Positions 1-8,411 of a stretch of DNA of 64,000 nt are shown piece after piece. The position numbers and the translations under genes were made by a program. The DNA lies in contig NZ_VOLS01000012.1 of assembly GCF_007954265.1 (NCBI RefSeq), forward strand, positions 1 to 64,000, read 5' to 3'. The notes below the pieces were generated by a model. That model saw only the letters and a program-made list of their open reading frames with translations, did not search any database and was not told the origin of the DNA. Each line of letters starts with the position of its first letter. The stretch's first letter is position 1. This DNA is from Colwellia sp. C1TZA3. Its GTDB lineage: Bacteria; Pseudomonadota; Gammaproteobacteria; Enterobacterales; Alteromonadaceae.

Positions 1-99
1 AACTTAATCAAAGCACACCCACTAACAGATAGTGTTGCAGGTAAAATGCAGCGGGCATGTTGGGATGCTAAATTTAGAGCGGAAATTTTATTTGGTTAA
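1..99 (+). CDS. 3' end of an unidentified gene (partial)
   Basis: An open frame enters from the left edge and ends at a TAA at 97-99. It gives 32 residues ending in KFRAEILFG. The codon pattern looks like real coding sequence, and a neighbouring gene converges on it from the minus strand. The fragment is too short to assign a family. A sugar or polysaccharide gene would fit the context, but that is a guess. Confidence 0.45.
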   Translation, partial: NLIKAHPLTDSVAGKMQRACWDAKFRAEILFG

Positions 100-190
100 A
101 AATAAAGCAAAGCATAATCCCGCCCTGCGGTATCTTTTAAAAAATGTAATAAACCATATCCTTTGGTAATATTGATAGGGTTAAGGAAAT

Positions 191-1333
191 TTATGTTTGC
201 ATTTTATCAAATACAATTTTCCACATCGCTTTACATTGATTGTTATGTATTTGTGATAAACGTAGTAGCTTTCTTGATTGTTGCTCACGTTGGTTAATGA
301 TTTTTTCTATTTTTTTTAATAATTCTACTTTACTTATCGTTGTTTCGAGTAAAAAATCTTCGCATTGATATGAACGGTATAATTCTTCATATTTATGGCT
401 CCAACTCGTCGATATTGCAGGTACTCCTTGAGAAAGGCTACTGATACAACCGTGAAAGCGTGACGAAATACAAAAAAAGCTCTGTGCAATGACTTTTTTT
501 ACTTTCAATGCATCTAACTCATTCAAAATTATTAATTTATTTTTGTTTTGTTCAACAATAGTTAAGCAAATATCATAATCTTCTTTACCTTCATGATTGA
601 GTAATACCGGCGTCAAACCACATTCTTCAATCGCTTTTATACTAGTTATCAAAAACTGAATATAACATTTTTTATCCGCAGGTGACTTTTGTGAGAACAT
701 TTTGTGGTTGGGAATAACACATACATACTTTGTAGGAAGATGCTCAGGTAGAGATATTTTATTCACACTGAGTAGTGTTGTAAAATCTGGGAAACATAAC
801 GCCTCACCTCTTTTAGCTAACAATGATACATGTTTATAAGATACTTGATCTCGTGTAATGATCAGTTGTGATTTAGCAATTATTTTTTGCATTAACTCAT
901 CATTTTTACCCGTAAATGGACCAAATGCCTGAGGTAAAAAAATATAACATTGACCATTTTTTTGCATTTTTGTTAACTGCTTAAGGGTTTTTTTTAATCT
1001 GTTTTCTCCCCACTCATCACTATAAACAAAACCTGAAGCATCGAGTACTATGTCAATGTCTTTTTCAACGATAATACCAAAATGATGTAACATTTTTCGT
1101 ATTTTCGTAGGAAATAAGTTACCTAGCCATGTCCAATCTATTCCAAAAAATGAAAAACTAAATTTTTGCCAAGCACCCAGTTTTGCTCTTTTTTCATAGG
1201 GTAATAAATGACCTGGAGATAAGACTAATTGATAGGTATGTAAATGGATGTCAAGAGCTTGAATAATACTGAGTAGCATAAGTTCAGCACCTTTATTATT
1301 AAACTCAACACCTTTGATTTCTATTTTAAACAT
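191..1333 (-). CDS. Polysaccharide pyruvyl transferase family protein
   Basis: This 380-residue protein belongs to the family that transfers pyruvate from phosphoenolpyruvate to sugars of exopolysaccharides or O-antigens, or acts as a related glycosyl-modifying enzyme. The N-terminus has the family's opening strand with N12-K14-G15-E17 (NNKGAE). The C-terminal half has the SRFHG signature (about 291-295) followed by LSQGVPAIS, as in other members. No signal peptide or membrane segment is visible, so it is probably cytoplasmic. It lies 2 bp downstream of a family 2 glycosyltransferase on the same strand, consistent with one surface-polysaccharide operon. Family membership is fairly clear. The exact acceptor sugar cannot be told. 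Confidence 0.8.
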   Translation of the reverse strand: MFKIEIKGVEFNNKGAELMLLSIIQALDIHLHTYQLVLSPGHLLPYEKRAKLGAWQKFSFSFFGIDWTWLGNLFPTKIRKMLHHFGIIVEKDIDIVLDASGFVYSDEWGENRLKKTLKQLTKMQKNGQCYIFLPQAFGPFTGKNDELMQKIIAKSQLIITRDQVSYKHVSLLAKRGEALCFPDFTTLLSVNKISLPEHLPTKYVCVIPNHKMFSQKSPADKKCYIQFLITSIKAIEECGLTPVLLNHEGKEDYDICLTIVEQNKNKLIILNELDALKVKKVIAQSFFCISSRFHGCISSLSQGVPAISTSWSHKYEELYRSYQCEDFLLETTISKVELLKKIEKIINQREQQSRKLLRLSQIHNNQCKAMWKIVFDKMQT

Positions 1334-1335
1334 GG

Positions 1336-2193
1336 TTATTTATGCCACCTAGGTAAAAAATTTCTGCGTATATAGTATTTGAATTTATTTAATATATAGC
1401 CAGCAGGTAAGTGTGAGATAAAGGTTTTAAAGGCATAGGGAGCGTCACGGGCATACAAATCTCTAAACTCATGATTAATTAAATTATGAGTATTCATCTT
1501 ATGTTTATGTTTTGCTAAAAATTGATGATTACCGATAATATTGTTATCACTTGATGTTACACGTTCTATATCACGACATCTATTTAAGATATATGTGGGG
1601 TGATCAATACGTAAAGCACAACCATACCTTTCAATTAAAAGTGTCCAAGAATCATAATCAATTCTTGCCACTAAATTATTATCAAAACCACCGATTTTCA
1701 TAAGCCGTTCTTTTTTAACTAAAACTTGAGTCGTCGCATGATTATAGTTTAGTTGTTCCGTCAAATTAATGATTTTACGGCGACTGTCTGCTATTTTTGT
1801 CCTAACACCAAAATCCCATATGACACTGCTGCAAATAAAGCTGTATTTATCATCGTAAGAGACCATTAAAGAGCTTAAGCGATCAGGATAAAAATAATCG
1901 TCATCATCAATACCGGTTACAAATTCACCAGAGCAGCTTTTCAGTGCTTGATTTCTTGCTTGAGCAATACCTTTACTAGTTTTATTGTGAACGCAGTAAA
2001 TGTTTGCATATCTATTTTGATAATCTTGTAATACGAAAAGTGTATCATCTGTAGAGCCGTCATTAATAATGATAAGTTCAAAATTTTCATAATCTTGATT
2101 TAATACCGAGTCGATAGCTTTTTTTAATAAGCTAGACCTATTCTTTGTAGGCATATACACACTGATCAATGGCCACTTTATGTGATTATTCAT
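1336..2193 (-). CDS. Glycosyltransferase family 2
   Basis: This is a 285-residue GT-A fold glycosyltransferase, expected to transfer a nucleotide-activated sugar to a growing polysaccharide at the inner face of the membrane. The nucleotide-sugar binding start is SVYMPTKNR (11-19), followed by NDGS (44-47). A metal-binding acidic cluster DDDD lies at 96-99, followed by YFYPDR. There is no membrane segment. The start codon is the first ATG after a long AT-rich gap, so this is probably the first gene of the pair with the pyruvyl-transferase-like gene. Donor and acceptor cannot be inferred. Confidence 0.85.
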   Translation of the reverse strand: MNNHIKWPLISVYMPTKNRSSLLKKAIDSVLNQDYENFELIIINDGSTDDTLFVLQDYQNRYANIYCVHNKTSKGIAQARNQALKSCSGEFVTGIDDDDYFYPDRLSSLMVSYDDKYSFICSSVIWDFGVRTKIADSRRKIINLTEQLNYNHATTQVLVKKERLMKIGGFDNNLVARIDYDSWTLLIERYGCALRIDHPTYILNRCRDIERVTSSDNNIIGNHQFLAKHKHKMNTHNLINHEFRDLYARDAPYAFKTFISHLPAGYILNKFKYYIRRNFLPRWHK

Positions 2194-2356
2194 AATTAAA
2201 TCAAGTTCATACTATTTTTAAAAGATCTGTTCAATGTTTGGTTCAAGTTATTACTTAACAAATTATTTCTCGAGATGATAATTTATTTTAATTATATTGA
2301 CAAAAAAAACACACACCTATTTTTTCCATCACATCTTGGTGGTTTGAAACAAATGT

Positions 2357-3073
2357 TTAAATATCATTAGAGTGTACTTTTTTGAAATACGCATCGTGGT
2401 TAAGTACGGTATTAATTTCCTGTTGAGAAATATCTAAATCTATTAAGTCAAAAAAATGATTAAGATAACTAGATTTATCTGCCAAAAAATTCTTGCATCA
2501 CAATGGGTAAACGTCAATACCGGCAGATTTAAATTCAATCAATAATTCATGTCTTCGAATAAGAATATTTTTACACTTCTTAATGAACTTATCAAGACGT
2601 TTACAATTAACGATGATATTACCTATGTATTTTTTTGCGTCTGGTCATTAGCTAATTTAAGTTATAAATGACCAGGTTTACCTGTACCGTCATCATAATA
2701 TTTTGATAATCCGCACCTCAATAAGTCTTGACGCACAGAAAAAGTACTACATCTTTATATTTATTAAATACTTTAGGTAACATATTTTAAATGAATCTCC
2801 ATTTGTTCTTTGTATTAGTTTACGAACAAGTTTATTCCAAATTGCAACACTAGAGATATGAAATGGGCTGTGTGGATTAATAAAGCGCATCTTAAAACCA
2901 ACTACGACTTTCCTATGAATTGGAACAAGAGAATGGGTTGATGTTTTGGTATAAATGTCATTGAGCTGCTTGTTGTCGATTGGAGCAAATTTAAATATCT
3001 GACCCAGACAAGATTTAAGTGCATCTATGGACATAAGCCAACAGCACTTGACGTCAAAAGGTTTCCATGTCAA
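2357..3073 (-). pseudogene. Decayed sulfotransferase-like gene
   Basis: Read on the minus strand, one protein can be followed through several breaks. A 108-codon open part starts at 3073. A frameshift near 2785 leads to NKYKDVVLFLC. A further break leads to the string LRCGLSKYYDDGTGKPGHL, then NCKRLDKFIKKC and FLADKSSYLNHFFDLIDLD, ending SNDI and TAA at 2357. At least two in-frame stops interrupt the later parts. The pattern of a positively charged helix followed by FLADKS...FDLIDLD resembles sulfotransferase-like genes of polysaccharide islands. The P-loop-like N-terminus is not visible. The family call is inference, while the broken state is seen directly. Confidence 0.5.
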
Positions 3074-3282
3074 GTTTCTACCTGATGAATAATTGACACC
3101 TGTTTAAAGTTATCAAGTAATCGGACAGGTGTGCTGCCTTCTTTTTTGGTAAAAAATAATAAAATTACGCATATTTATACTTCTGCAAAGAACGGAAATA
3201 CCCCCTGGATAGCATAGGGTACACATTTTTTATAATCAAGAATATGTATTCTATCTCAGAGACGTTATCTAGACTCTTTGGC

Positions 3283-3675
3283 CTACTTATTGTTTGCTCT
3301 TAACCGATGTGCAAATAGACCTACCAATAAAAAAGAGACGATATATATTGGAGAATTGAGCAGTGAATAAATTACGTCAATTGAATAACCTGTAACGGGC
3401 TCGAGCAGGTATAATATTACAAAAGGTGCACCTAAGCATATAAATGTTAAAAAGCTAATGACAATAAATAGTTTAAGCATCTCAAACGCAGCATTCTGTG
3501 ATATACGTTCTTTTTCTTTATCACTTATTGAACTGTCGAACAGTGCTTTTTTCGTTTCTTGGGAAAGGGTGATTATATTTTTAGCTTGGCTCACAAGTGT
3601 TAATTTAGTAAATAGATAAGAAGTTAAAAATATAGTTAATATTACTTCAATATGAGCAATCATGTCTTGAATCAC
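3283..3675 (-). CDS. Small membrane protein of unknown function
   Basis: This 130-residue protein has three hydrophobic stretches: about 5-25 (HIEVILTIFLTSYLF), about 68-92 (LFIVISFLTFICLGAPFVIL) and about 100-122. A polar, charged segment in between (SQETKKALFDSSISDKEKER) probably faces the cytoplasm. The start overlaps the stop of the next upstream small gene by 4 bp, so the two are probably co-translated. Position in a run with an arylsulfotransferase-like gene suggests a helper role at the membrane. I do not recognise the family. Confidence 0.6.
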   Translation of the reverse strand: MIQDMIAHIEVILTIFLTSYLFTKLTLVSQAKNIITLSQETKKALFDSSISDKEKERISQNAAFEMLKLFIVISFLTFICLGAPFVILYLLEPVTGYSIDVIYSLLNSPIYIVSFLLVGLFAHRLRANNK

Positions 3676-3935
3676 TCAGATGTTTCATTGTCGATTTTTT
3701 GCTCTTTTTGCTCTTTTTGCTCTTTTTGCTCTTTTTGCTCTTTTTGCTCTTTTTGCTCTTTTTTGTTGAGTAGACGTTTAAGTGGGAACCAAAAAAAACC
3801 AATTAATGAAAATAAAATTAGGCTTATCAGCGCAATAAAAGAACCGATTGCAGATAATCCACCACCAGGGCCGATGTAAGCAAGTGAGCAAGTTGGATAT
3901 AGTAGTATTAAAAATAGAACTAGATTTTTGATCAT
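3672..3935 (-). CDS. Small membrane protein with IGPGGG motif and KEQ repeat tail
   Basis: This 87-residue protein has an N-terminal signal or anchor helix (about 3-19), the motif IGPGGG at 21-26, a second hydrophobic segment (about 30-52) ending in FWFPLKRLL, and a tail of seven KEQ triplets (about 59-79). Short proteins with a Y-I-G-P-G start and a W-x-P-x-K-R-L end are, from memory, found near arylsulfotransferase-like genes in polysaccharide loci. The gene lies 3 bp downstream of such a gene here. The tail is encoded by a 9-bp tandem repeat, so its length probably varies between strains. The molecular function is unknown. Confidence 0.65.
   Translation of the reverse strand: MIKNLVLFLILLYPTCSLAYIGPGGGLSAIGSFIALISLILFSLIGFFWFPLKRLLNKKEQKEQKEQKEQKEQKEQKEQKIDNETSE
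3701..3764 (+). repeat. 9-bp tandem repeat (seven copies)
   Basis: The unit GCTCTTTTT is repeated head to tail about seven times with no change. It lies in frame inside the small membrane protein gene on the other strand, where it encodes KEQ triplets. Because the unit is a multiple of three, slippage would change the length of the charged tail but not shift the frame. Confidence 0.95.
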
Positions 3936-3938
3936 ATA

Positions 3939-5246
3939 TTACCTGGCTATACACTCTTGTTGTTTTGTTTTAAAAAAATTGATATTGAATTCAGCTGAAA
4001 GGCGCTCTCCACCTTCCATGATACCAGCAATGGACATACTATCCACTATATTTATATATTCCCAAATCAATTTCTTTTGTGGGGAAATCTCGAATACTCT
4101 ACCATTCATGGATTCAGTTAGTAATAAGTTACCATTGCTTAACCATTGGTGTTTACCCATTATGTTACTATAAAATGGGAGTTGCCTAGTTCCTGAGAAG
4201 TAGTTGGTTTTCTGTCCACTCAACGCATCAATAAAGACTATGTTACTTTTGCCTCGTCTTCCTCTGGTAGATGTATTATTATCAAAAATAGACAAGGTAT
4301 TTCCATCTATGAAATCAGGATCATGCTGTCGCGTAACTAGTCCAGTACTTATAAATTTAATTTTTAAATTTATCGGGTTAAATACAAGCACCGTGCTGAT
4401 ATTTCGTAGTGACACAAGTAAGTCTCCTTGAGAAAAAATGCCTTCTTTAAGGTGAGGGGGGAACTCTTCAATATCATTCAGATGAAACAAATCGCCAGTA
4501 ACTGGAATATTACGGCTTTTGAGTGTTGATAAGTAAAGTAATCCTTCATAACCATTTTTTTTCAAAAGTGAGGCGATTGATATTTCTTTTAAGACCTCAC
4601 CTTTTTGAGATACTTTTAATATCAAGTCATCTTTAAACGGAGGGATAAAATTGGGGAATCCAGTAAGTTTATTTTTATACCTGATTTGACTTGGTATCCA
4701 AAAATCACCTGACGAAGATTGATTAATAGAGTGATGAGTCAGCCTAGGCAACTTCCAGACTACATTTCCACAGATATCTAGTCTGACTAATCCTAAGTTT
4801 TCAAAGTTGAATAATATATCGCCATTAGCCAAAAGTTTGGATCCATGTATGTGTGTACCTGGGAGATTTTTTGGAATCATTTTTTTAGGAATATGCGTTG
4901 CATCAGGCCATATTTCGAACCAGTTTAGTTTCCAAGTGTGTACAGTCACTCCGTGTTTATCAATTACTTTAATATTTGGTATAAATGACGGCCCCATTGC
5001 TGTTATTAATGTAAGAGCATGTTGTATTTCTGATTGTTTTTGGTGTACGAGGGACTTTTCTACTGAGTGTCTAATATAATACCAAGGAAGCTCTCCTTTA
5101 AAGGTACTTATAGCCGAGTTTGTATTACGATAAAGAAAATCGAATGCACGCGAGGGGAATAAATTATATTTACTTGAAATGACTCCTAAGCTGAAAATAA
5201 TAATGATACAACTGGTAATAAAAAATAGCCTTGAAAATCGTTCCAT
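3939..5246 (-). CDS. Arylsulfotransferase-like (ASST) family membrane-anchored protein
   Basis: This 435-residue protein begins with a single membrane anchor (about 8-28) and continues with a repeat-rich region that reads as a six-bladed propeller: GTHIHGSKLLANGDILFNF, then HHSINQSSSGDFWIPS, then LSNGNLLLTESMNGRVFEI and LIWEY. These features match the ASST family, whose classical members move sulfate between phenolic compounds in the periplasm without PAPS. The conserved histidines in GTHIHG and THHS would be candidates for the active site. Two small membrane protein genes follow at once, and polysaccharide genes lie nearby. The true substrate is unknown, and a binding or structural role is also possible. 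Confidence 0.7.
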   Translation of the reverse strand: MERFSRLFFITSCIIIIFSLGVISSKYNLFPSRAFDFLYRNTNSAISTFKGELPWYYIRHSVEKSLVHQKQSEIQHALTLITAMGPSFIPNIKVIDKHGVTVHTWKLNWFEIWPDATHIPKKMIPKNLPGTHIHGSKLLANGDILFNFENLGLVRLDICGNVVWKLPRLTHHSINQSSSGDFWIPSQIRYKNKLTGFPNFIPPFKDDLILKVSQKGEVLKEISIASLLKKNGYEGLLYLSTLKSRNIPVTGDLFHLNDIEEFPPHLKEGIFSQGDLLVSLRNISTVLVFNPINLKIKFISTGLVTRQHDPDFIDGNTLSIFDNNTSTRGRRGKSNIVFIDALSGQKTNYFSGTRQLPFYSNIMGKHQWLSNGNLLLTESMNGRVFEISPQKKLIWEYINIVDSMSIAGIMEGGERLSAEFNINFFKTKQQECIAR

Positions 5247-5689
5247 TTGGTAGCACCTAAGTAAAAATCGATTTACTATACCTAAGTGACTTCAAAATGC
5301 GAATTTCATTATTTCCCAGGTATTTCAAGTAAACTACTGTGCACTAAAGTACTAAGCTTCTGATTAGTATTTTAGGCCAGCCATATTTTGCTGACGTTTC
5401 TTGATTTGCGATAGCTCTTTTTGCGTTTTTGACTAAGTTCCAGTCTTATGACCGATAACTTTATTTGTGAAATTTAGAAAAGAAGATGAGATCTAATGGG
5501 TTTAGTTGATTTACGCAAACACCCGTTGAAAAATCAACCATTGTGTGGCGCGCATCTGACTCATTTTAAAAAATATATTTAAGATTTTAAAATAAGATAT
5601 TTTGAGCTACTTTATTAAATAATAAAGTAGCTCAAATGTACAGATCCACCTACACAAGAAGCCGTTATGTGAAGAGGTAAATAAAACAA
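5247..5689. other. Intergenic region with a short relict frame and a long palindrome
   Basis: This AT-rich gap separates the arylsulfotransferase-like gene from the methyltransferase-like pseudogene. At 5496-5582 a 28-codon frame (MGLVDLRKHPLKNQ...) could be a gene relict, but it has no convincing ribosome binding site. A perfect palindrome sits at 5601-5636. I see nothing else supported. Confidence 0.4.
5601..5636. repeat. Perfect 16-bp stem palindrome
   Basis: TTTGAGCTACTTTATT (5601-5616) is followed by AAAT and then its exact reverse complement (5621-5636). It has no strong T-run and only moderate GC content, so it is not a textbook terminator. It could still end transcription from either side, or be an operator or insertion relic. 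Confidence 0.8.
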
Positions 5690-6338
5690 ATGAATTTTAA
5701 AACATATTTAGGTAATGCAATAAGGAAATTAGAGCAATTTCCGCCATACCTTCTTTTTTATCCATTTTTTATGTCTGATGTAGAAATAGCTATTTTTGAC
5801 GATGCAATTAAAGAATCACAGTATTATCTGGAGTTTGGCTTAGGTGGCAGCTCTTTACGATCCATTTAGAAATCAAAAAAGATGATGTATACGGTTGAGT
5901 CAAGTTCTGAATGGCTAAGTTTTATGCGAAAGTACATAGTTGTTAGATATTTTGAGAATAAACGTTTGAATGTTTTTTGGTAAATATTGGTCCTACAAGG
6001 GATTACGGTTATCCAAAATATGCAGGTTCTAAAACGATTTTTGAAATGTATTCTTCAAATTTTTTTGACTCAATTGATGTTAAATTAATAGATTTAGTTT
6101 TAATTGATGGACGATTTAGAGCGGCGTGTATTTTGAAAGTGATTATAGAATGTCACAAAAATCTTAGGCTAAAAATACTAATTCATGATTTTTGGAATCG
6201 GGAGAAGTATCATATAGTGTTGAAATATTTAAACGTTGTGTGCAGGGCTGACACTATAGGACTTTTTTTATAATAGATGATGTTGATATAGAATTGGTAG
6301 AAAGAGATTACGAAGTTTATAAACTTAACCCAGCCTAA
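5690..6338 (+). pseudogene. Decayed class I methyltransferase-like gene
   Basis: An ATG at 5690 opens a frame (MNFKTYLGNAIRKLEQ...) that reaches YYLEFGLGGSS, a glycine-rich loop of the kind used to bind S-adenosylmethionine, and is then stopped by TAG near 5868. The same protein continues in frame as KKMMYTVESSSEW. A frameshift near 5982 leads to VNIGPTRDYGYPKYAG and LIDLVLIDGRFR. A further shift near 6268 gives the end IIDDVDIELVERDYEVYKLN with TAA at 6336-6338. The order FGxGGSS ... VESS ... DLVLIDGRFR resembles O-antigen-locus methyltransferase-like proteins. The breaks are seen directly. The function of the intact ancestor is inference. Confidence 0.65.
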
Positions 6339-6388
6339 ATTACAGAACACCTTAAATTGAAAAATTATAACAGACATTGATCAGACCC

Positions 6389-7139
6389 CTAGGTAACTTT
6401 TTGGATTTTATATAAATGCAATGCATGTCCACCAATGAGTCTTATTATCTTTTCCCTTAACTCATCAAAACCAACCAAGCTTATTTTTTCGCCTTGCTGG
6501 AGTAGATTAATTTCCTCAAAACACGGAACGACCCAACGTAATGTTGGGTTAGGTATTTCTTTATTGATTTGATCCGCTATGATGGTTCTTTTTTTTTCTT
6601 TCTTCAAATTAGCTTTCATTCGTCTTTGCGCGATAGAATAAATTAACAATGAAAGTGTCATCACCATCAACAGAATATCTATTCTACTTGGCTTTTTGAT
6701 AAATAATGATGATACAAAAAATAAGGGTTCTTTTAAAAACTTAAACTCTTTTTCTACTTCAAATTGTGCTTTGTAATGCTTAAGCAAACCTTCAAGTGAA
6801 AGCGCTTTTTTATAAATATTCGTTGCTAATATAAAACACGATTTTTGTTCTACAATCTTTTTTATGGCGGTTTCGTTTTCTTCCATTTCTGTGGTGATTT
6901 TCCATTAAATACTTTTTATTGGTGCATTTTTTTATGCCGTCCTTTACCTTCGTAGACTTTATGCTCAATAAACTGTCGAGTCGCTATTTGATGGTGCTTC
7001 ATCTTTTTCGCCAATTTATCTAGTGCCCGTTGTGCATCAGTTTGACAAGCGAAACGTTGAGCTTGCAAATGAAAAAGATCTTTTTTGATTCCTGTGTATG
7101 CCGGCTCAATTTGTCGAATAATGTTTTTTGTGCTCTGCT
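6389..7139 (-). pseudogene. IS1634-type transposase remnant
   Basis: On the minus strand, a first part (about 7139-6927) reads QIEPAYTGIKKDLFHL, then FACQTDAQRALDKLAKK and YEGKGRHKK, before a TAA. A frameshift leads into a 165-codon open part (6886-6389) with SCFILATNIYKK, FKFLKEPLFFVSSLFIKKPSRID and LIYSIAQRRMK. This is the C-terminal half of a DDE transposase of the IS1634 kind, including the FLKxPxFxVSSxFxKKPxRI signature. The N-terminal half, with the first catalytic residues, is absent because the IS3-type element begins just beyond. It cannot be active. Confidence 0.75.
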
Positions 7140-7163
7140 ATTTGCAGCCTCTGAATAATGACA

Positions 7164-8411
7164 TGGTCTAATTGATCCGACTACCTTAGTTAAAACATAA
7201 TTGACTTTACTCGGGATACAAATGAAAAATCGTAAAAATTATTCAAAAGAATTCAAACTAGATGCAATAGTTCTCGTTAGAGATCAAAACTACGCTGTAG
7301 CAGAAGCAGCTAGAAATCTAGAAGTCAGTGTTCAAATACTTGGTTAATGGATCAAAGAAGCTGAAAAAGATTATAGGCATGCTTTTGGAGGTAACGGAAA
7401 ACTTACGCCTGAGCAAGATGAGATACGTAAACTTAAAGCTCAAGTGAAGTGCCTAGAAATGGAGCGTGAAATATTAAAAAAAGCGACGGACTTCTTTGCA
7501 AAAGAAACAAAGTAAAATACGCATTTATTACCCAACATAAGAAGATCTGGCCGGTGATACTGATGTGTCGCGTGCTGGGTGTAAAAAGCAACAACTATCA
7601 TAATGCTCAAAAAAGAAAGGCTCAAAGGCCGATTGATACAACCTATCAAGAGACGCTGGCACGGGTGAAAGATATCGCAAAATATAGCGATAATACTTAT
7701 GGCGAAAGACGTATTCAAAAAGCCTTAAATGCACTTAATTTCCTTGTGAGCCCCAGAAAAAATGGTAGTTAATGAAAGAGGCAAACGTTTGGGTACGTTA
7801 TGAGAAAAAATATAAAGCAACGACAAACAGTAAATACAACAAGCCCGTCTGCGCTAACGAACTTGAGCAAGACTGTGATTTTCAACAACCTGATCAGGCG
7901 TGGGTTCAAGACATTACCTACATATTGACTTCACAAAGCTGGCTATATTTGGCGACAGTAAGGGGCCTATATTTTTGTAAAGTGGTCGGTTGGAGCATGG
8001 GGACAAGAATGAAAGCTCAACTTGTTTGTGATGCACTCACGATGGTGGTGTGCAACGAAACCCAAAGGCTGGATTGATAGTCCATTCAGATCAAGGTTTT
8101 CAATATAGACGAATACTGAGGTTACATGGTTTTGTTAGTAGTATGAGTAAGAAAAGTTGTTGTTGCTGAGATAATGCGGTAACAGAGAGCTTCTTCGGTA
8201 GTTTAAAACAAGAGCGAGTAAATTGGTGTAATTACCGAACACGTTATACATCCCAGCAAGATGTACTGAGCTACCTCACGATGTGATACAGCAGCAACAG
8301 AATGCACTCATATCTTGATTATCAAAGTCCAAATGTATTTAAATGTAAAGAAAGATAATTGAAAAAGGTAACTTTAAGAACTTAACTAGGGTGACTGAAT
8401 TTAGTTGACCA
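7164..8411 (+). mobile_element. IS3-family insertion sequence, degraded
   Basis: The element is about 1.25 kb, bounded by imperfect inverted repeats. The left end starts TGGTCTAATTGATC at 7164. The right end, read on the minus strand from 8411, starts TGGTCAACTAAATTC, and both continue into a shared TAGTTAA. The length and the TG...CA ends match the IS3 family. It carries one broken orfA/orfB transposase. No clear target duplication flanks it. It separates an IS1634-type remnant on the left from an N-terminally truncated ATPase gene on the right, so it probably inserted into or joined older damaged sequence. Confidence 0.8.
7222..8358 (+). pseudogene. IS3-family transposase OrfA/OrfB, broken
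   Basis: The ATG at 7222 starts an OrfA of the helix-turn-helix kind (YSKEFKLDAIVLVRD, VAEAARNLEVS), but a TAA replaces the expected tryptophan-side codon at about 7345. The frame then continues through the leucine-zipper-like region (EIRKLKAQVKCLEMEREILKKA) and runs straight into OrfB (FITQHKKIWPVILMC) without the usual programmed shift. Frameshifts near 7760 and 8050 break the integrase core. DDE parts are still readable: WVQDITYI, LIVHSDQGFQY and AVTESFFGSLKQERV. The end SPNVFKCKER with TAA is at 8356-8358. Confidence 0.85.

Noticed and set aside
3652-3879. Plus-strand frame with FCSFCSFCS repeats
   Set aside because: It is the reverse reading of the KEQ repeat, with no start signal.
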